Shown here: one piece after another, positions 19,827-30,977 of the stretch
Layout: every line of letters starts with the position of its first letter
Numbering within the stretch: position 1 is the first letter of the stretch
NCBI RefSeq assembly: GCF_000717025.1
Contig: NZ_JNXG01000004.1
Coordinates: forward strand, 1 to 64,000
DNA from: Streptomyces atroolivaceus
GTDB lineage: Bacteria > Actinomycetota > Actinomycetes > Streptomycetales > Streptomycetaceae
Reading direction: 5' to 3'
DNA length: 64,000 nt
Translations under genes and position numbers: made by a program
Notes under the pieces: generated by a model
What the model was told of the DNA's origin: nothing
Seen by the model: only the letters and a program-made list of their open reading frames with translations
The model's database searches: none

Positions 19827-19851
19827 TACCCAGACACCTTCGATCTGGGTA
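19827..19851 (+). promoter_or_regulatory. Third inverted repeat before ppdK
   Basis: TACCCAGA (19827-19834) and TCTGGGTA (19844-19851) are perfect eight-base arms nine bases apart. The right arm runs into TATGTT (19850-19855), a possible -10, about 50 bases before the GTG start, so it could be an operator over the promoter or an mRNA 5' stem. Confidence 0.45.
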
Positions 19852-19900
19852 TGTTCCTCGCCGTCAGGGCAGCCACCGCGTCCTCGAGGAGTCGAGACCC

Positions 19901-22612
<2,712 letters not shown>

Positions 22613-22694
22613 GACCCGGCTGCCGGTACGCCTCCGGCTCCGCCGTCGGATCACCGAGACCCTCATCGCTCCTACGGCGGGGCCGGATTACCCG

Positions 22695-22731
22695 GAAGCG
22701 GCGGCACCCTGTGCGGGGGTGCCGCCGCTTC
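22695..22731 (+). terminator. ppdK terminator
   Basis: Fifteen-base perfect arms (22695-22709 and 22717-22731) with a seven-base loop, 80 bases after the stop. Confidence 0.85.
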
Positions 22732-23084
22732 GTCAATTGAACAGCGAACCATTAAGTTCGTTCGCTTTTCACCGTTCGGTGCGCAAATCCGGAACGTGCG
22801 CCCTGGGTGCGGCCCGGGGATCCCCACCCCCGGACCGCACCCGCTTACCCCTGCCGGGTACGGAGCCGCACCGTCGTTCACCGCCGCCGAACAGGCAAAG
22901 CCCCCCACGGCCCTCACCCGCTCTTTCGGTGACGCCGGATGCGTACCCGACGTCGTACAGCTTTTCGGCTGGCGGCGATACGGGCGAGACATTTCAACTG
23001 TGGCCGAAACCCCGTGGTGACCTCCTGTGACGCTGTGCATACGCTTCGGTGGGGGGAATTGCGGGTGCAACAGGTGGGGGTTCG
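22732..23084 (+). other. Gene-free stretch with second large hairpin
   Basis: No supported gene. A short AT-richer part (22732-22800) is followed by a 15-base stem with one mismatch (22805-22819 with 22828-22842). The rest leads to the winged-helix gene; AGGTGGGGG near 23070 is its ribosome-binding site. Confidence 0.5.
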
Positions 23085-24104
23085 GTGCTGCGTATCCATG
23101 TGTCCGGGGTGGACCTTTCGCGCGTGCGGATGGCCACGAGGCCGGACGCGATGTGGGAGACCATTCTCAGTTTCCACCGGTTGAGGGACCGGAGGGGTTC
23201 CACGGTGTTCGGTAAATGGCGGAAGGAATCCCGCACCCGGTTGAATGGTGAAGCGCGTCTGCTGTCCGCGGTCGTTCCGCCCCGCGGCTATTTCCCGGAC
23301 TTCCTGACGCCTTCCGGGGGAGGTCCCGAGCCATTCGGGCTCGATGCCGGAATGGAGGCGCTGCGCGACACACCCGCGGACCGTATCCGCGGGGAACTCG
23401 GGCTGCTGGCCGGGAACGGCTCCCCGGCGCGGCGCCCCGCCGGCGGACACGCGCCGGCCGCCCTCCCGGAGACGCTGGCCGAGGGGCGTACGGAGCCGCT
23501 GGGACGCCTCATCTCCACCCTGCGCGCCTACCACCGCGCCGCGATCGAGCCGTACTGGCCGCACATCCGGGCGAGTGTCGAGGCCGACAGGGCCGTCCGG
23601 GGCCGCGCCCTGCTGGACGGCGGCGCGGACGAACTCCTGGCCACCCTGCCGCCGATGATCCGCTGGCGCGCCCCCGTGCTGGAGGCGGACTACCCCGTCG
23701 ACCGGGAACTGCGCCTCGACGGGCGGGGCCTGCTCCTTCAGCCGTCGTTCTTCTGCCGGGGTACCCCGGTGGTCTACAGGGACCCGGCCCTCCCGCCGGT
23801 CCTCGTCTACCCGGTCACCCACCCCGGCGCCCCGGCCTCCGCCGACCCCGGCCCCGGCCCCTGGCTCGGCCGGCTCGTCGGCCACACCCGCTCCGCGGTC
23901 CTGCGGTCCATAGGCAACGGCTGCACGACGAGCGAGCTGGCCCGCAGGACCGGGGTGTCCCTGGCCTCGGCGAGCCAGCACGCCTGTGTGCTGCGCGAGG
24001 CCGGCCTGGTGCGCACGCTGCGCCACGGCAGCTCGGTCCTGCACACCCTGACTCCCCTGGGCGCCGCGCTGATCAGGGGCGGGGCCTCGCTCGCCGTGCC
24101 GTGA
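23085..24104 (+). CDS. ArsR-like winged-helix regulator with DUF5937-type N-terminal domain
   Basis: A 339-residue protein whose last third is a winged helix: RSAVLRSIGNGCTTSELARRTGVSLASASQHACVLREAGLVRTLRHGSSVLHTLT shows helix-turn-helix (TTSELARRTGVSLASASQH) and wing (RHGSSVLHTL). The N-terminal 240 residues match the DUF5937-type ligand or oligomer domain found with this helix-turn-helix in Streptomyces. No metal-binding ArsR cysteines are seen. GTG 23085 has AGGTGGGGG upstream. The stop is two bases from that of the convergent neighbour. Target genes unknown. Confidence 0.75.
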   Translation: MLRIHVSGVDLSRVRMATRPDAMWETILSFHRLRDRRGSTVFGKWRKESRTRLNGEARLLSAVVPPRGYFPDFLTPSGGGPEPFGLDAGMEALRDTPADRIRGELGLLAGNGSPARRPAGGHAPAALPETLAEGRTEPLGRLISTLRAYHRAAIEPYWPHIRASVEADRAVRGRALLDGGADELLATLPPMIRWRAPVLEADYPVDRELRLDGRGLLLQPSFFCRGTPVVYRDPALPPVLVYPVTHPGAPASADPGPGPWLGRLVGHTRSAVLRSIGNGCTTSELARRTGVSLASASQHACVLREAGLVRTLRHGSSVLHTLTPLGAALIRGGASLAVP

Positions 24105-24106
24105 GG

Positions 24107-24691
24107 TCAGCGGGGCTCCTCCTCCAGGAGCGACTTCAGCGCGGCCAGGCGCTCCTTCCAGAACGCCTTGTAGCGGGCGACCGCCTCCGCGTCCGCCAGT
24201 TTCCCGTGGCCCACGCCCAGGCGCGTGCGGCCGTCCGGCAGCTCCTCCAGCCACAGCGTGAGCCACCCGGCGTCCCCCGACGCGTCGCTGAAGCCGGCGC
24301 TCAGCGACTTCCCGGGGCGCAGGCCGCGCACGGACAGGTCCACGCCGGGCAGCCAGCGCCCACGCAGCTCCGGGTCGGTGAAGGCGTCCAGGACGCGCTC
24401 CGGGCCGGCCGCGAGGGTCCGGCTGCCGGAGGTGTTCCAGTCGCCGGTCGAGGACTGACCGACCTGGCGCAGGCCACGCGCCTGCTCGTACCCGACGGTG
24501 ACCGACTGGGCGTACCAGCCGCCCATCCTGTGTTCCGTTCCGAGGAACGCCGCGATCTCCGCGTGGCTGCGCCGGGTCGCGTCCCAGGCGTCGAGCACGG
24601 CGAACCAGCCGGCCCAGTCCCGGCCGGTGGCCCCGCGCAGGACCTCGTCCGACAGCTTCTCGGTGATCCTTCTGCCCGTCGATCCGCTCAT
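24107..24691 (-). CDS. SRPBCC/AHSA1-like protein
   Basis: A 194-residue protein. The N-terminal half (GWFAVLDAWDATRRSHAEIAAFLGTEH, then GWYAQSVTVGYEQARGLR) resembles the DUF4287-like domain, and the C-terminal half (AAGPERVLDAFTDPELRGRWLPG, then KSLSAGFSDASGD and GHGKLADAEAVARYKAFWKERLAALKSLL) has the AHSA1/SRPBCC signature, including the final tryptophan helix. Ligand unknown. Start at 24691 is supported by minus-strand TAGCGT ending seven bases before the ATG. Confidence 0.7.
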   Translation of the reverse strand: MSGSTGRRITEKLSDEVLRGATGRDWAGWFAVLDAWDATRRSHAEIAAFLGTEHRMGGWYAQSVTVGYEQARGLRQVGQSSTGDWNTSGSRTLAAGPERVLDAFTDPELRGRWLPGVDLSVRGLRPGKSLSAGFSDASGDAGWLTLWLEELPDGRTRLGVGHGKLADAEAVARYKAFWKERLAALKSLLEEEPR

Positions 24692-24698
24692 GTCCGAG

Positions 24699-24704
24699 AC
24701 GCTA
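24699..24704 (-). promoter_or_regulatory. Leaderless promoter -10, TAGCGT
   Basis: Minus-strand TAGCGT ends seven bases before the start of the SRPBCC-like gene at 24691; no ribosome-binding site intervenes. Confidence 0.4.
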
Positions 24705-24859
24705 GGCGAGGGTCCCCGCAGGACGGGGGTCACGGCGCGCGGAAAGATCTCCCGTCAGGAACGATGAGTTCCGCGCGCCGCCGCCGTCTATCTGTCGTAA
24801 GCGCTCGCACGGAGCGCGAGGGAGCACCACAGAGTGCCGGACGGAAGAGTGGACCCATC

Positions 24860-25276
24860 ATGTCTCAGCCTCAGATGATCTTCGTGAACCTGCCGGTCAA
24901 GGACCTCGGGACCACGAAGGACTTCTTCGCGAAGCTCGGCTTCGGCTTCAACCCGCAGTTCAGCGACGACTCGACGGCCTGTCTGGTCATCAGCGACACG
25001 ATCTTCGCCATGCTCATCAGCGAGCCGCGCTTCAAGGACTTCACCAAGAAGGAGATCGCCGACGCCTCGAGGACGACCGAGGTTCTCCTCGCCCTGAGCG
25101 CGGAGAGCCGCGAGAAGGTCGACGAGATGGCCGAGGCGGCGCTCGCCAACGGCGGGTCGCCCGCCAACGAGACCCAGGACATGGGTTTCATGTACGGCCG
25201 CTCGTTCCAGGACCCGGACGGCCACATCTGGGAGGTCGTCTGGATGGACCCGGCCACGGCCCAGGGCGAGGCCTGA
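24860..25276 (+). CDS. VOC-family (glyoxalase/bleomycin-resistance fold) protein
   Basis: A 138-residue single-module pair of beta-alpha-beta-beta-beta units: QMIFVNLPVKDLGTTKDFFAKLGFGFNPQFSDD and later GFMYGRSFQDPDGHIWEVVWMDP. The latter D-P-D-G-H-x-W-E-V is the common metal-ligand strand of the superfamily. Closest pattern is the YaeR/PhnB-like lactoylglutathione lyase relatives. Substrate not known. It diverges from the SRPBCC-like gene and is closed by a large palindrome. Confidence 0.85.
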   Translation: MSQPQMIFVNLPVKDLGTTKDFFAKLGFGFNPQFSDDSTACLVISDTIFAMLISEPRFKDFTKKEIADASRTTEVLLALSAESREKVDEMAEAALANGGSPANETQDMGFMYGRSFQDPDGHIWEVVWMDPATAQGEA

Positions 25277-25286
25277 CACCTGGCGG

Positions 25287-25324
25287 GGCAGCGAGTCGCG
25301 GAGCCGGCTCCGCGACTCGCTGCC
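25287..25324 (+). terminator. 38-base perfect palindrome, bidirectional terminator
   Basis: Arms 25287-25305 and 25306-25324 are perfect inverses with no spacer, lying 11 and 12 bases from the convergent stops of the VOC and DUF839 genes. Confidence 0.85.
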
Positions 25325-25336
25325 GTGCTGGGTGGG

Positions 25337-26503
25337 TCAGGAGCGGAACGGCCCCGTGACCTCGTAGGTGATGCCACCGGAGGAGCTTCCGCTGGTCCCT
25401 CGCTGCGAGGAGAAGTAGAGCCGCCTGCCGTCCGGGGAGAAGGCCGGACCGGTGATCTCCGAGCCGGACTGGCCGCTGATCCGCAGGAACGGGGCGACGG
25501 TGTCGTCCGGGGTGATCAGGCAGATCTCCATGTTCCCGCCGTCCTCCGCGACGTACAGGTCACCGGAGGCGGCGCGGGTGACGTTGTCGACGCCGGTCAG
25601 TGGAGCGCCGCCGCCCGTGACGAGCGAGTCGTCGTAGGCGAGCGAGAGGGACGACGTGTTCGCGTCGTACGCCCACACCCGGTTGTCGCCCTTGGTGGTG
25701 AACCAGCAGGTGCCCGCCGCGTAGAAGCAGCCCTCGCCGCCGTTGAACACCTTGGCTCCGGAGACCTGGTAGCGGGTCTGGGTGGGCGAACCGTCCGGAT
25801 CCGGAACCGTCGTCCACGTCACCGGGCCGCTGGTGCCGGTGCCCGCCACCAGCACCTGGAGCGTGCCGGACGACAGATTGCCCCACGTGGTGGGGCGGAA
25901 GCGGTAGAAACGGCCGTCCGTCTCGTCCTCGGTCAGGTAGACGTAGCCGTGGTCGGGGTCCGCTGCCGCGGCCTCGTGCTTGAACCGGCCCATCGCGGGG
26001 CGCTGCACCGCGGCGGTCACACCCCATGGGTCGGTCTCGTACACGAAGCCGCGGGTGACCTCCTCGCAGGAGAGCCAGGTGTTCCACGGGGTCCGGCCGC
26101 CCGCGCAGTTGGTGTTCGTACCGGACAGGATCCGGTAGGCCGAGGTGACGGTCCCCGAGGAGTTGAAACGCACCGCGCTCGCCCCGCCGCCGCTGCTCGC
26201 GGACACCTCCGCGTTGGAGACGTAGATCCAGCCGCTGCCGTCGGTGAACGTGGCGCCGCCGTCCGGGGCGCGGTGCCAGGTGTACGAGGTGCCGGGGACG
26301 GTCTGCCCGGAGCGGGCGATGATCCTGCTGGTGAAACCGTTCGGCAGCAGGATGCCGTTGCTGTTGGCCGCCTGGAGCGCACCGTAGGGGCCTGCGGCCG
26401 GCTGGGCCGGGTCCGCGAAGGCGGCACCCCGCCACAGGGTGCCGCCGAATGCCGCCGCCGAGCTGCCGATCACCGCTGTGCGCAAGAAGGTCCGACGTTC
26501 CAC
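25337..26503 (-). CDS. Tat-exported PhoX/DUF839-family phosphatase-like protein
   Basis: A 388-residue exported protein. The N-terminus MERRTFLRTAVIGSSAAAFGG is a Tat signal with RRTFLR. The body has beta-propeller strand repeats (GYVYLTEDE, RFYRFRP, CWFTTKGDNRVWAY, GNMEICLITPD, AFSPDGRRLYFSSQRG), as in PhoX and DUF839 proteins. Typical PhoX binds calcium and iron; ligand residues are not resolved by eye. GTG 26503 lies five bases after GGAG, better than the in-frame GTG at 26509. Phosphatase function is inference. Confidence 0.75.
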   Translation of the reverse strand: MERRTFLRTAVIGSSAAAFGGTLWRGAAFADPAQPAAGPYGALQAANSNGILLPNGFTSRIIARSGQTVPGTSYTWHRAPDGGATFTDGSGWIYVSNAEVSASSGGGASAVRFNSSGTVTSAYRILSGTNTNCAGGRTPWNTWLSCEEVTRGFVYETDPWGVTAAVQRPAMGRFKHEAAAADPDHGYVYLTEDETDGRFYRFRPTTWGNLSSGTLQVLVAGTGTSGPVTWTTVPDPDGSPTQTRYQVSGAKVFNGGEGCFYAAGTCWFTTKGDNRVWAYDANTSSLSLAYDDSLVTGGGAPLTGVDNVTRAASGDLYVAEDGGNMEICLITPDDTVAPFLRISGQSGSEITGPAFSPDGRRLYFSSQRGTSGSSSGGITYEVTGPFRS

Positions 26504-26619
26504 GATCACTCCACGGGTGACGTGCTGGCCCGCCGGTCCGGTCGGCCCGGCGGGTCGAACGTCAGGACAGTAGAGGTACGTGGTTGACGGAGCGGCAACG
26601 CCCGGTGAAGGGCCGGGGA

Positions 26620-26979
26620 TCAGTCCGCGCGGACCGGGAAGACCGGCACGGTGACGTCGTCGTCGTCCAGGCAGGCACCCGTCTCCAGGTCGAAGCGCTG
26701 CTTCAGCAGCGGCGACGCCACGAACGGCCGTCCCTCCGCGGAGCCGACCAGGCCGCGCGAGAGGACGTACGCGCCGGTGAACGGATCACGGTTGTCGATC
26801 GCGTACGCGCGCCCCGCCCGGTCCACGAACAGCGCTACCTGCCTGCCGTCCGGGAGGAGCGCCGCCACACCGCGCCCGGGAGTCAGCAGCTCGCGGTCGC
26901 AGACCGTGAGCCAGCCGTCCCCGTCCGCCAGCTGGATCGTCCGGGTGTCCCGCGCCGTTTCCATCGTCTGGGTCGTCAT
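26620..26979 (-). CDS. nirD: Nitrite reductase small subunit NirD
   Basis: A 119-residue Rieske-fold subunit of assimilatory NAD(P)H-nitrite reductase. It has the family strands (WLTVCDRELLTPGRGVAALL, VALFVDRAGRAYAIDNRDPF, GSAEGRPFVASPLLKQRFDLETG) but lacks the CxH pairs for an iron-sulfur cluster, as usual for NirD. Start codon overlaps the nirB stop by one base (ATGA), indicating coupling. Confidence 0.93.
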   Translation of the reverse strand: MTTQTMETARDTRTIQLADGDGWLTVCDRELLTPGRGVAALLPDGRQVALFVDRAGRAYAIDNRDPFTGAYVLSRGLVGSAEGRPFVASPLLKQRFDLETGACLDDDDVTVPVFPVRAD

Positions 26980-29564
26980 CAGGAGGAAGTCCCTTCAAGA
27001 GTACGGATGGCAAGCACCGGGCCCGCGAGGATGTCCAGGTCGGGCTTGACCTGGTCGCGCTCGGGGACGAACTTGACCGAGGGGTCGGGTGAGTCGGGGG
27101 CGTTCACGAAGGTGACGAAGCGGCGCAGCCGCTCCGGGTCGTTGATCGTCTCGGCCCACTCGTCGCGGTAGCCGGCGACGTGGTCGGCCATCAGCCGCTC
27201 CAGCTCGTCGCAGAGGCCCAGCGAGTCGTGGACGACGACGTCCCGCACGTGGTCCAGGCCGCCCTCGATCCGGTCCAGCCAGGTCGAGGTGCGCTCCAGG
27301 CGGTCCGCCGTGCGGATGTAGAACATCAGGAACCGGTCGATGAGGCGGACCAGTTCGGCGTCGGACAGGTCCTGGGCGAGCAGGTCCGCGTGACGCGGGG
27401 TGGCGCCGCCGTTGCCGCCGACGTAGAGGTTCCAGCCCTGCGCCGTGGCGATGATCCCGAAGTCCTTGCCGCGGGCCTCCGCGCACTCCCGGGCGCAGCC
27501 CGAGACCGCCGACTTCAGCTTGTGCGGGGAGCGCAGGCCCCGGTAGCGCAGCTCCAGGTCGATGGCCATCTTGACCGAGTCCTGCACGCCGTAGCGGCAC
27601 CAGGTCTGCCCCACGCAGGACTTGACCGTGCGCAGCGACTTCCCGTACGCGTGCCCCGACTCGAAGCCGGCGTCCACCAGCCGGGTCCAGATCAGCGGGA
27701 GCTGGTCGACGCGCGCGCCGAACAGGTCGATCCGCTGACCGCCGGTGATCTTCGTGTAGAGGCCGAAGTCCCGCGCCACCTCGCCGATCACGATCAGCTT
27801 CTCCGGGGTGATCTCGCCGCCGGGGATGCGCGGCACGATGGAGTACGAGCCGTTGCGCTGGAGGTTGGCGAGGAAGTGGTCGTTGGTGTCCTGCAGGGCG
27901 GCCTGCTCGCCGTCCAGGACGTAGCCGCTCGCGCCGACCGTCGGGGCCAGCGACGCGATGACCGAGCCGACCGTGGGCTTGCAGACCTCGCAGCCGTCGC
28001 CGCCACGGGCCGCCTCGCGGCCGTGCGAGTCGAGGAGGTCGGCGTACGTCGTGATGCCGAGGGTGCGGACGATCTCGTACAGCTCACTGCGGGTGTACGC
28101 GAAGCAGCCGCAGAGCCCCTGGTCCTCGGGCTGAGGCAGCAGCTGCCCGATGACCTTGAGGCAACTCCCGCAGCCCGTGCCGGCCTTGGTGCACTTCTTC
28201 ACCTCGGGCAGCGTGGTGTGCTCGCAGATCGCGCCCTTGGTGACGTTGTGGCAGGAACAGATCACGGCCTCGTCGGGCAGGGACGACGGGCCGAGGGTGA
28301 CCGGGCCGCCCGCACCGGCCGGCAGCACCAGCTGCTCCGGGGCGACGGGGAGCACCGTGCCGGTCATCGGCCGCAGCGTGCCGTACTGGTCGGCGTCGCC
28401 GACCAGGACACCGCCGAGCAGCGTGCCGTCCTGGCCGATCACCAGCTTCTTGTAGACACCCGAGCGTGAGTCCGCGTACACGACGTCGAGGCAGCCCTCG
28501 GCCGTGCCGTGCGCGTCACCGAAGGAGGCGACGTCCACACCGAGCAGCTTCAGCTTCGTGGAGAGGTCGGCGCCGGTGAAGGAGGCCGCGTTGCCCGCGA
28601 TCACCTCGGCGACCGCCAGCGCCATCTCGTAACCCGGCGCCACCAGCCCGTAGACGCGGCCGTCCGAGGCCAGCGCGCACTCGCCGATGGCGAAGACGTC
28701 GCTGTCGGAGGTGCGGCACTCCTCGTCGACGATGATGCCGCCGCGCGGACCGACCGCCAGACCGCAGTCGCGGGCCAGCTGGTCCCGGGGGCGTACGCCG
28801 GCGGAGAAGACGACGAGGTCGGTCTCGAGCGAGGAACCGTCCGACAGGGACATGCCGTCGACCCGGCCGTCCTCGCCCGCGGTGACCTCCTGGGTGCCGA
28901 CACCCGTGTGGACGGAGAGGCCCATGTTCTCGATGGTGCGCAGCAGCGCGGCGCCACCGCCGTCGTCGACCTGGACCGGCATCAGACGGGGGGCGAACTC
29001 CACGACGTGCGTGTCGAGTCCGAGCCCCTTCAGCGCACCCGCGGCCTCCAGGCCCAGGAGCCCGCCGCCGACCACCGCGCCGGTCTTCGCGGTCTTCGCG
29101 TACTCCTCGATCGCGAGGAGGTCCTCGATGGTGCGGTAGACGAAGCAGCCCTCGGCGTCCTTGCCGGGGACGGGCGGGACAAAGGGGTACGAGCCGGTGG
29201 CCAGCACCAGGGTGTCGTAGGAGAAGGTCTCCCCGGAGCGCGCGGTGACGGTGCGCGCCTCACGGTCGACGCTCTCCGCCGGGTCACCGACGCGCAGCTC
29301 GATGCCGTGGCGCTCGATGAAGCCGGGCTCGACGAGCGAGAGGTCCTCCGGCGTCTTCCCGGAGAAGTACGAGGTCAGCTGTACCCGGTCGTACGCGGGG
29401 CGGGGCTCCTCGCAGAGCACGACGATCCTGGCGGTGCCCTGGGCGGCGGTCAGGCCGCGGTCGGCGAGCGCTTCCAGGAACCGCTGTCCGACCATGCCGT
29501 GCCCGACGACCACGATCGTCGGCACGCCTGCGGTGGGGGCGGTCGGGGGAGTGGACACCGGCAT
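26979..29564 (-). CDS. nirB: Assimilatory nitrite reductase large subunit NirB
   Basis: Siroheme enzyme reducing nitrite to ammonium, 861 residues. Order of parts: FAD/NAD(P)H reductase domain from residue 17 (IVVVGHGMVGQRF, VVGGGLLGLEAAGAL), two BFD-like [2Fe-2S] stretches (ICSCHNV with GCGSC; CGCFAYTRSEL with GCEVC), then the siroheme-[4Fe-4S] domain with SCVGQTWC and GCARECAEA (C-x5-C and C-x3-C). ATG overlaps the upstream FAD-protein stop by one base. Together with NirD and the nitrate reductase further on it completes nitrate assimilation. Confidence 0.96.
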   Translation of the reverse strand: MPVSTPPTAPTAGVPTIVVVGHGMVGQRFLEALADRGLTAAQGTARIVVLCEEPRPAYDRVQLTSYFSGKTPEDLSLVEPGFIERHGIELRVGDPAESVDREARTVTARSGETFSYDTLVLATGSYPFVPPVPGKDAEGCFVYRTIEDLLAIEEYAKTAKTGAVVGGGLLGLEAAGALKGLGLDTHVVEFAPRLMPVQVDDGGGAALLRTIENMGLSVHTGVGTQEVTAGEDGRVDGMSLSDGSSLETDLVVFSAGVRPRDQLARDCGLAVGPRGGIIVDEECRTSDSDVFAIGECALASDGRVYGLVAPGYEMALAVAEVIAGNAASFTGADLSTKLKLLGVDVASFGDAHGTAEGCLDVVYADSRSGVYKKLVIGQDGTLLGGVLVGDADQYGTLRPMTGTVLPVAPEQLVLPAGAGGPVTLGPSSLPDEAVICSCHNVTKGAICEHTTLPEVKKCTKAGTGCGSCLKVIGQLLPQPEDQGLCGCFAYTRSELYEIVRTLGITTYADLLDSHGREAARGGDGCEVCKPTVGSVIASLAPTVGASGYVLDGEQAALQDTNDHFLANLQRNGSYSIVPRIPGGEITPEKLIVIGEVARDFGLYTKITGGQRIDLFGARVDQLPLIWTRLVDAGFESGHAYGKSLRTVKSCVGQTWCRYGVQDSVKMAIDLELRYRGLRSPHKLKSAVSGCARECAEARGKDFGIIATAQGWNLYVGGNGGATPRHADLLAQDLSDAELVRLIDRFLMFYIRTADRLERTSTWLDRIEGGLDHVRDVVVHDSLGLCDELERLMADHVAGYRDEWAETINDPERLRRFVTFVNAPDSPDPSVKFVPERDQVKPDLDILAGPVLAIRTLEGTSS

Positions 29565-30835
29565 CAGAAGCCTCCGTCGTTGGTGAGCAGGTGGAGCAGG
29601 GACATGTCGGCGGGGAGTGGGTCGTCGTCCTGCCAGGTCCGGGCGAGGGTGCCGACCGCGGCGAGATCGCCGAACAGCACCCCGCCCGCCAGCCGGTCGC
29701 CCCGGACGACGACCGTGCGGTACGCGTTCCGGGTGGCGTCGGCCAGCCGGATCACGTCGTCGCCGGGCATCGGTCGGGAGTCACCGAAGGCGGCCAGGTC
29801 GAGTCCGCCGGACGTCCCGGAGACGACGGCGGCTCCGGTGGTTCCGGCGGTGACGGGCGCGGCGGAGGGGGAGCGGAGGGTCAGCCGGGTCAGCGCCCTG
29901 GTGCCCCCGTAGCGGGCGGGGCGTCCGGCCAGCACCTCGGCCAGGACGTCGGCCTGTTCGAGGGCCGCACCCGCCAGCCCGTAGACCTTCCCGTCGTGTT
30001 CTGCGCAGTCGCCGACGGCGTGGATGTACGGGTCCGACGTGCGCAGCTCGTCGTCGACGACGATGCCCTTGCGGACCTCGAGGCCGGCCGCCTGCGCCAG
30101 ACCCGCCCTGGGGCGGACCCCGCAGGCCAGCACGGTGATCTCGGCCTCCAGCTCGTAACCGTCGGCCATCTCCACAGCACGCACCGCGGGGGTCTCCCCG
30201 TCGGTGCAGCGCAGCCCGCGCACCCGGCACTCGGTGTGCACCTCGACCCCGAGGGTCTCCAGGTGACGGCGCAGCATCCCGGCCGCCTCGGCGTCCAGCT
30301 GCCGCTCCATGAGGTGCTCGCCCTGCTGGGCCAGCACCACCTGGGCGCCGCACTCGGCCAGTGCGCGGGCGGCCGACACCCCGAGGAGACCGCCGCCGAT
30401 GACCACGGCGCGCACTCCGGGACGTACGGCCGCGCGCAGGGCCAGGCAGTCGTCGAGGGTGCGGAAGGGATGCACCCCGTCCGGCAGCATGTGGCCGAGG
30501 CCCCGCAGCGGTGGCAGCACCGGGTTGGAGCCGGTGGCCAGCACCAGTCGCTCGTAGCCGATGACGCCACCGTCGTCGCAGAGCACCCGCCGTTCCGCCC
30601 GGTCGATCCGCACGACCCGCACCCCGCGCCGCACCTCGGCGGGCGGCAGCGCGATCACGTCCGGCTCGTACCGGCCGGCGAGCACCTCGGCGAGCAGCAC
30701 CCTGTTGTACGGGGCGTGCGCCTCCTCGCCGATGACGGTGACACCGGGGACCCGGGCGGCGAGCCGTGCGCCCGCCATCCCGGCGCCGATCACCACCACC
30801 CGCGCCGCGTTCTCCCTCTGTGTCCTCATGTCCAT
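29564..30835 (-). CDS. NirB-like FAD-dependent NAD(P)H oxidoreductase
   Basis: A 423-residue paralogue of the NirB N-terminal reductase domain: VVVIGAGMAGARLAARV (FAD), VIGGGLLGVSAARALAECG (NAD(P)H) and HAVGDCAEHDGKVYGLAG (second FAD motif). It has no iron-sulfur or siroheme motifs. It is the first gene of a three-gene run overlapping nirB by one base. Likely feeds electrons to nitrate reductase or to NirB, like NasB-type reductases; the partner is inference. Confidence 0.85.
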   Translation of the reverse strand: MDMRTQRENAARVVVIGAGMAGARLAARVPGVTVIGEEAHAPYNRVLLAEVLAGRYEPDVIALPPAEVRRGVRVVRIDRAERRVLCDDGGVIGYERLVLATGSNPVLPPLRGLGHMLPDGVHPFRTLDDCLALRAAVRPGVRAVVIGGGLLGVSAARALAECGAQVVLAQQGEHLMERQLDAEAAGMLRRHLETLGVEVHTECRVRGLRCTDGETPAVRAVEMADGYELEAEITVLACGVRPRAGLAQAAGLEVRKGIVVDDELRTSDPYIHAVGDCAEHDGKVYGLAGAALEQADVLAEVLAGRPARYGGTRALTRLTLRSPSAAPVTAGTTGAAVVSGTSGGLDLAAFGDSRPMPGDDVIRLADATRNAYRTVVVRGDRLAGGVLFGDLAAVGTLARTWQDDDPLPADMSLLHLLTNDGGF

Positions 30836-30852
30836 GAGAGTGCGGGGTGGGT

Positions 30853-30879
30853 GTTACCCGACCGCATCCCTCCTGTTTC
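30853..30879 (-). promoter_or_regulatory. GlnR-like half-sites before nir operon
   Basis: On the minus strand GAAAC (30879-30875) and GTAAC (30857-30853) are exactly 22 bases apart, i.e. two 11-base steps, the phasing of GlnR boxes (gTnAC-n6-GaAAC). The half-site expected in between is poor. About 20 bases before the first nir gene. Confidence 0.35.
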
Positions 30880-30964
30880 CCGGGAGGAACCTTGCGCTCA
30901 GCACGCCACGGCGGCCTCTGTGAGGCCGCGGTGACCGGTTGGACGGTGTACACACCATCTGGTT

Positions 30965-30977
30965 TAGGGTCATGGGC
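30965..30977 (+). promoter_or_regulatory. Leaderless promoter -10 of exporter gene, TAGGGT
   Basis: TAGGGT (30965-30970) ends seven bases before ATG 30978; TTGGAC at 30940-30945 may be a -35 with a long spacer. A GTGTACAC palindrome lies between. Confidence 0.4.
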
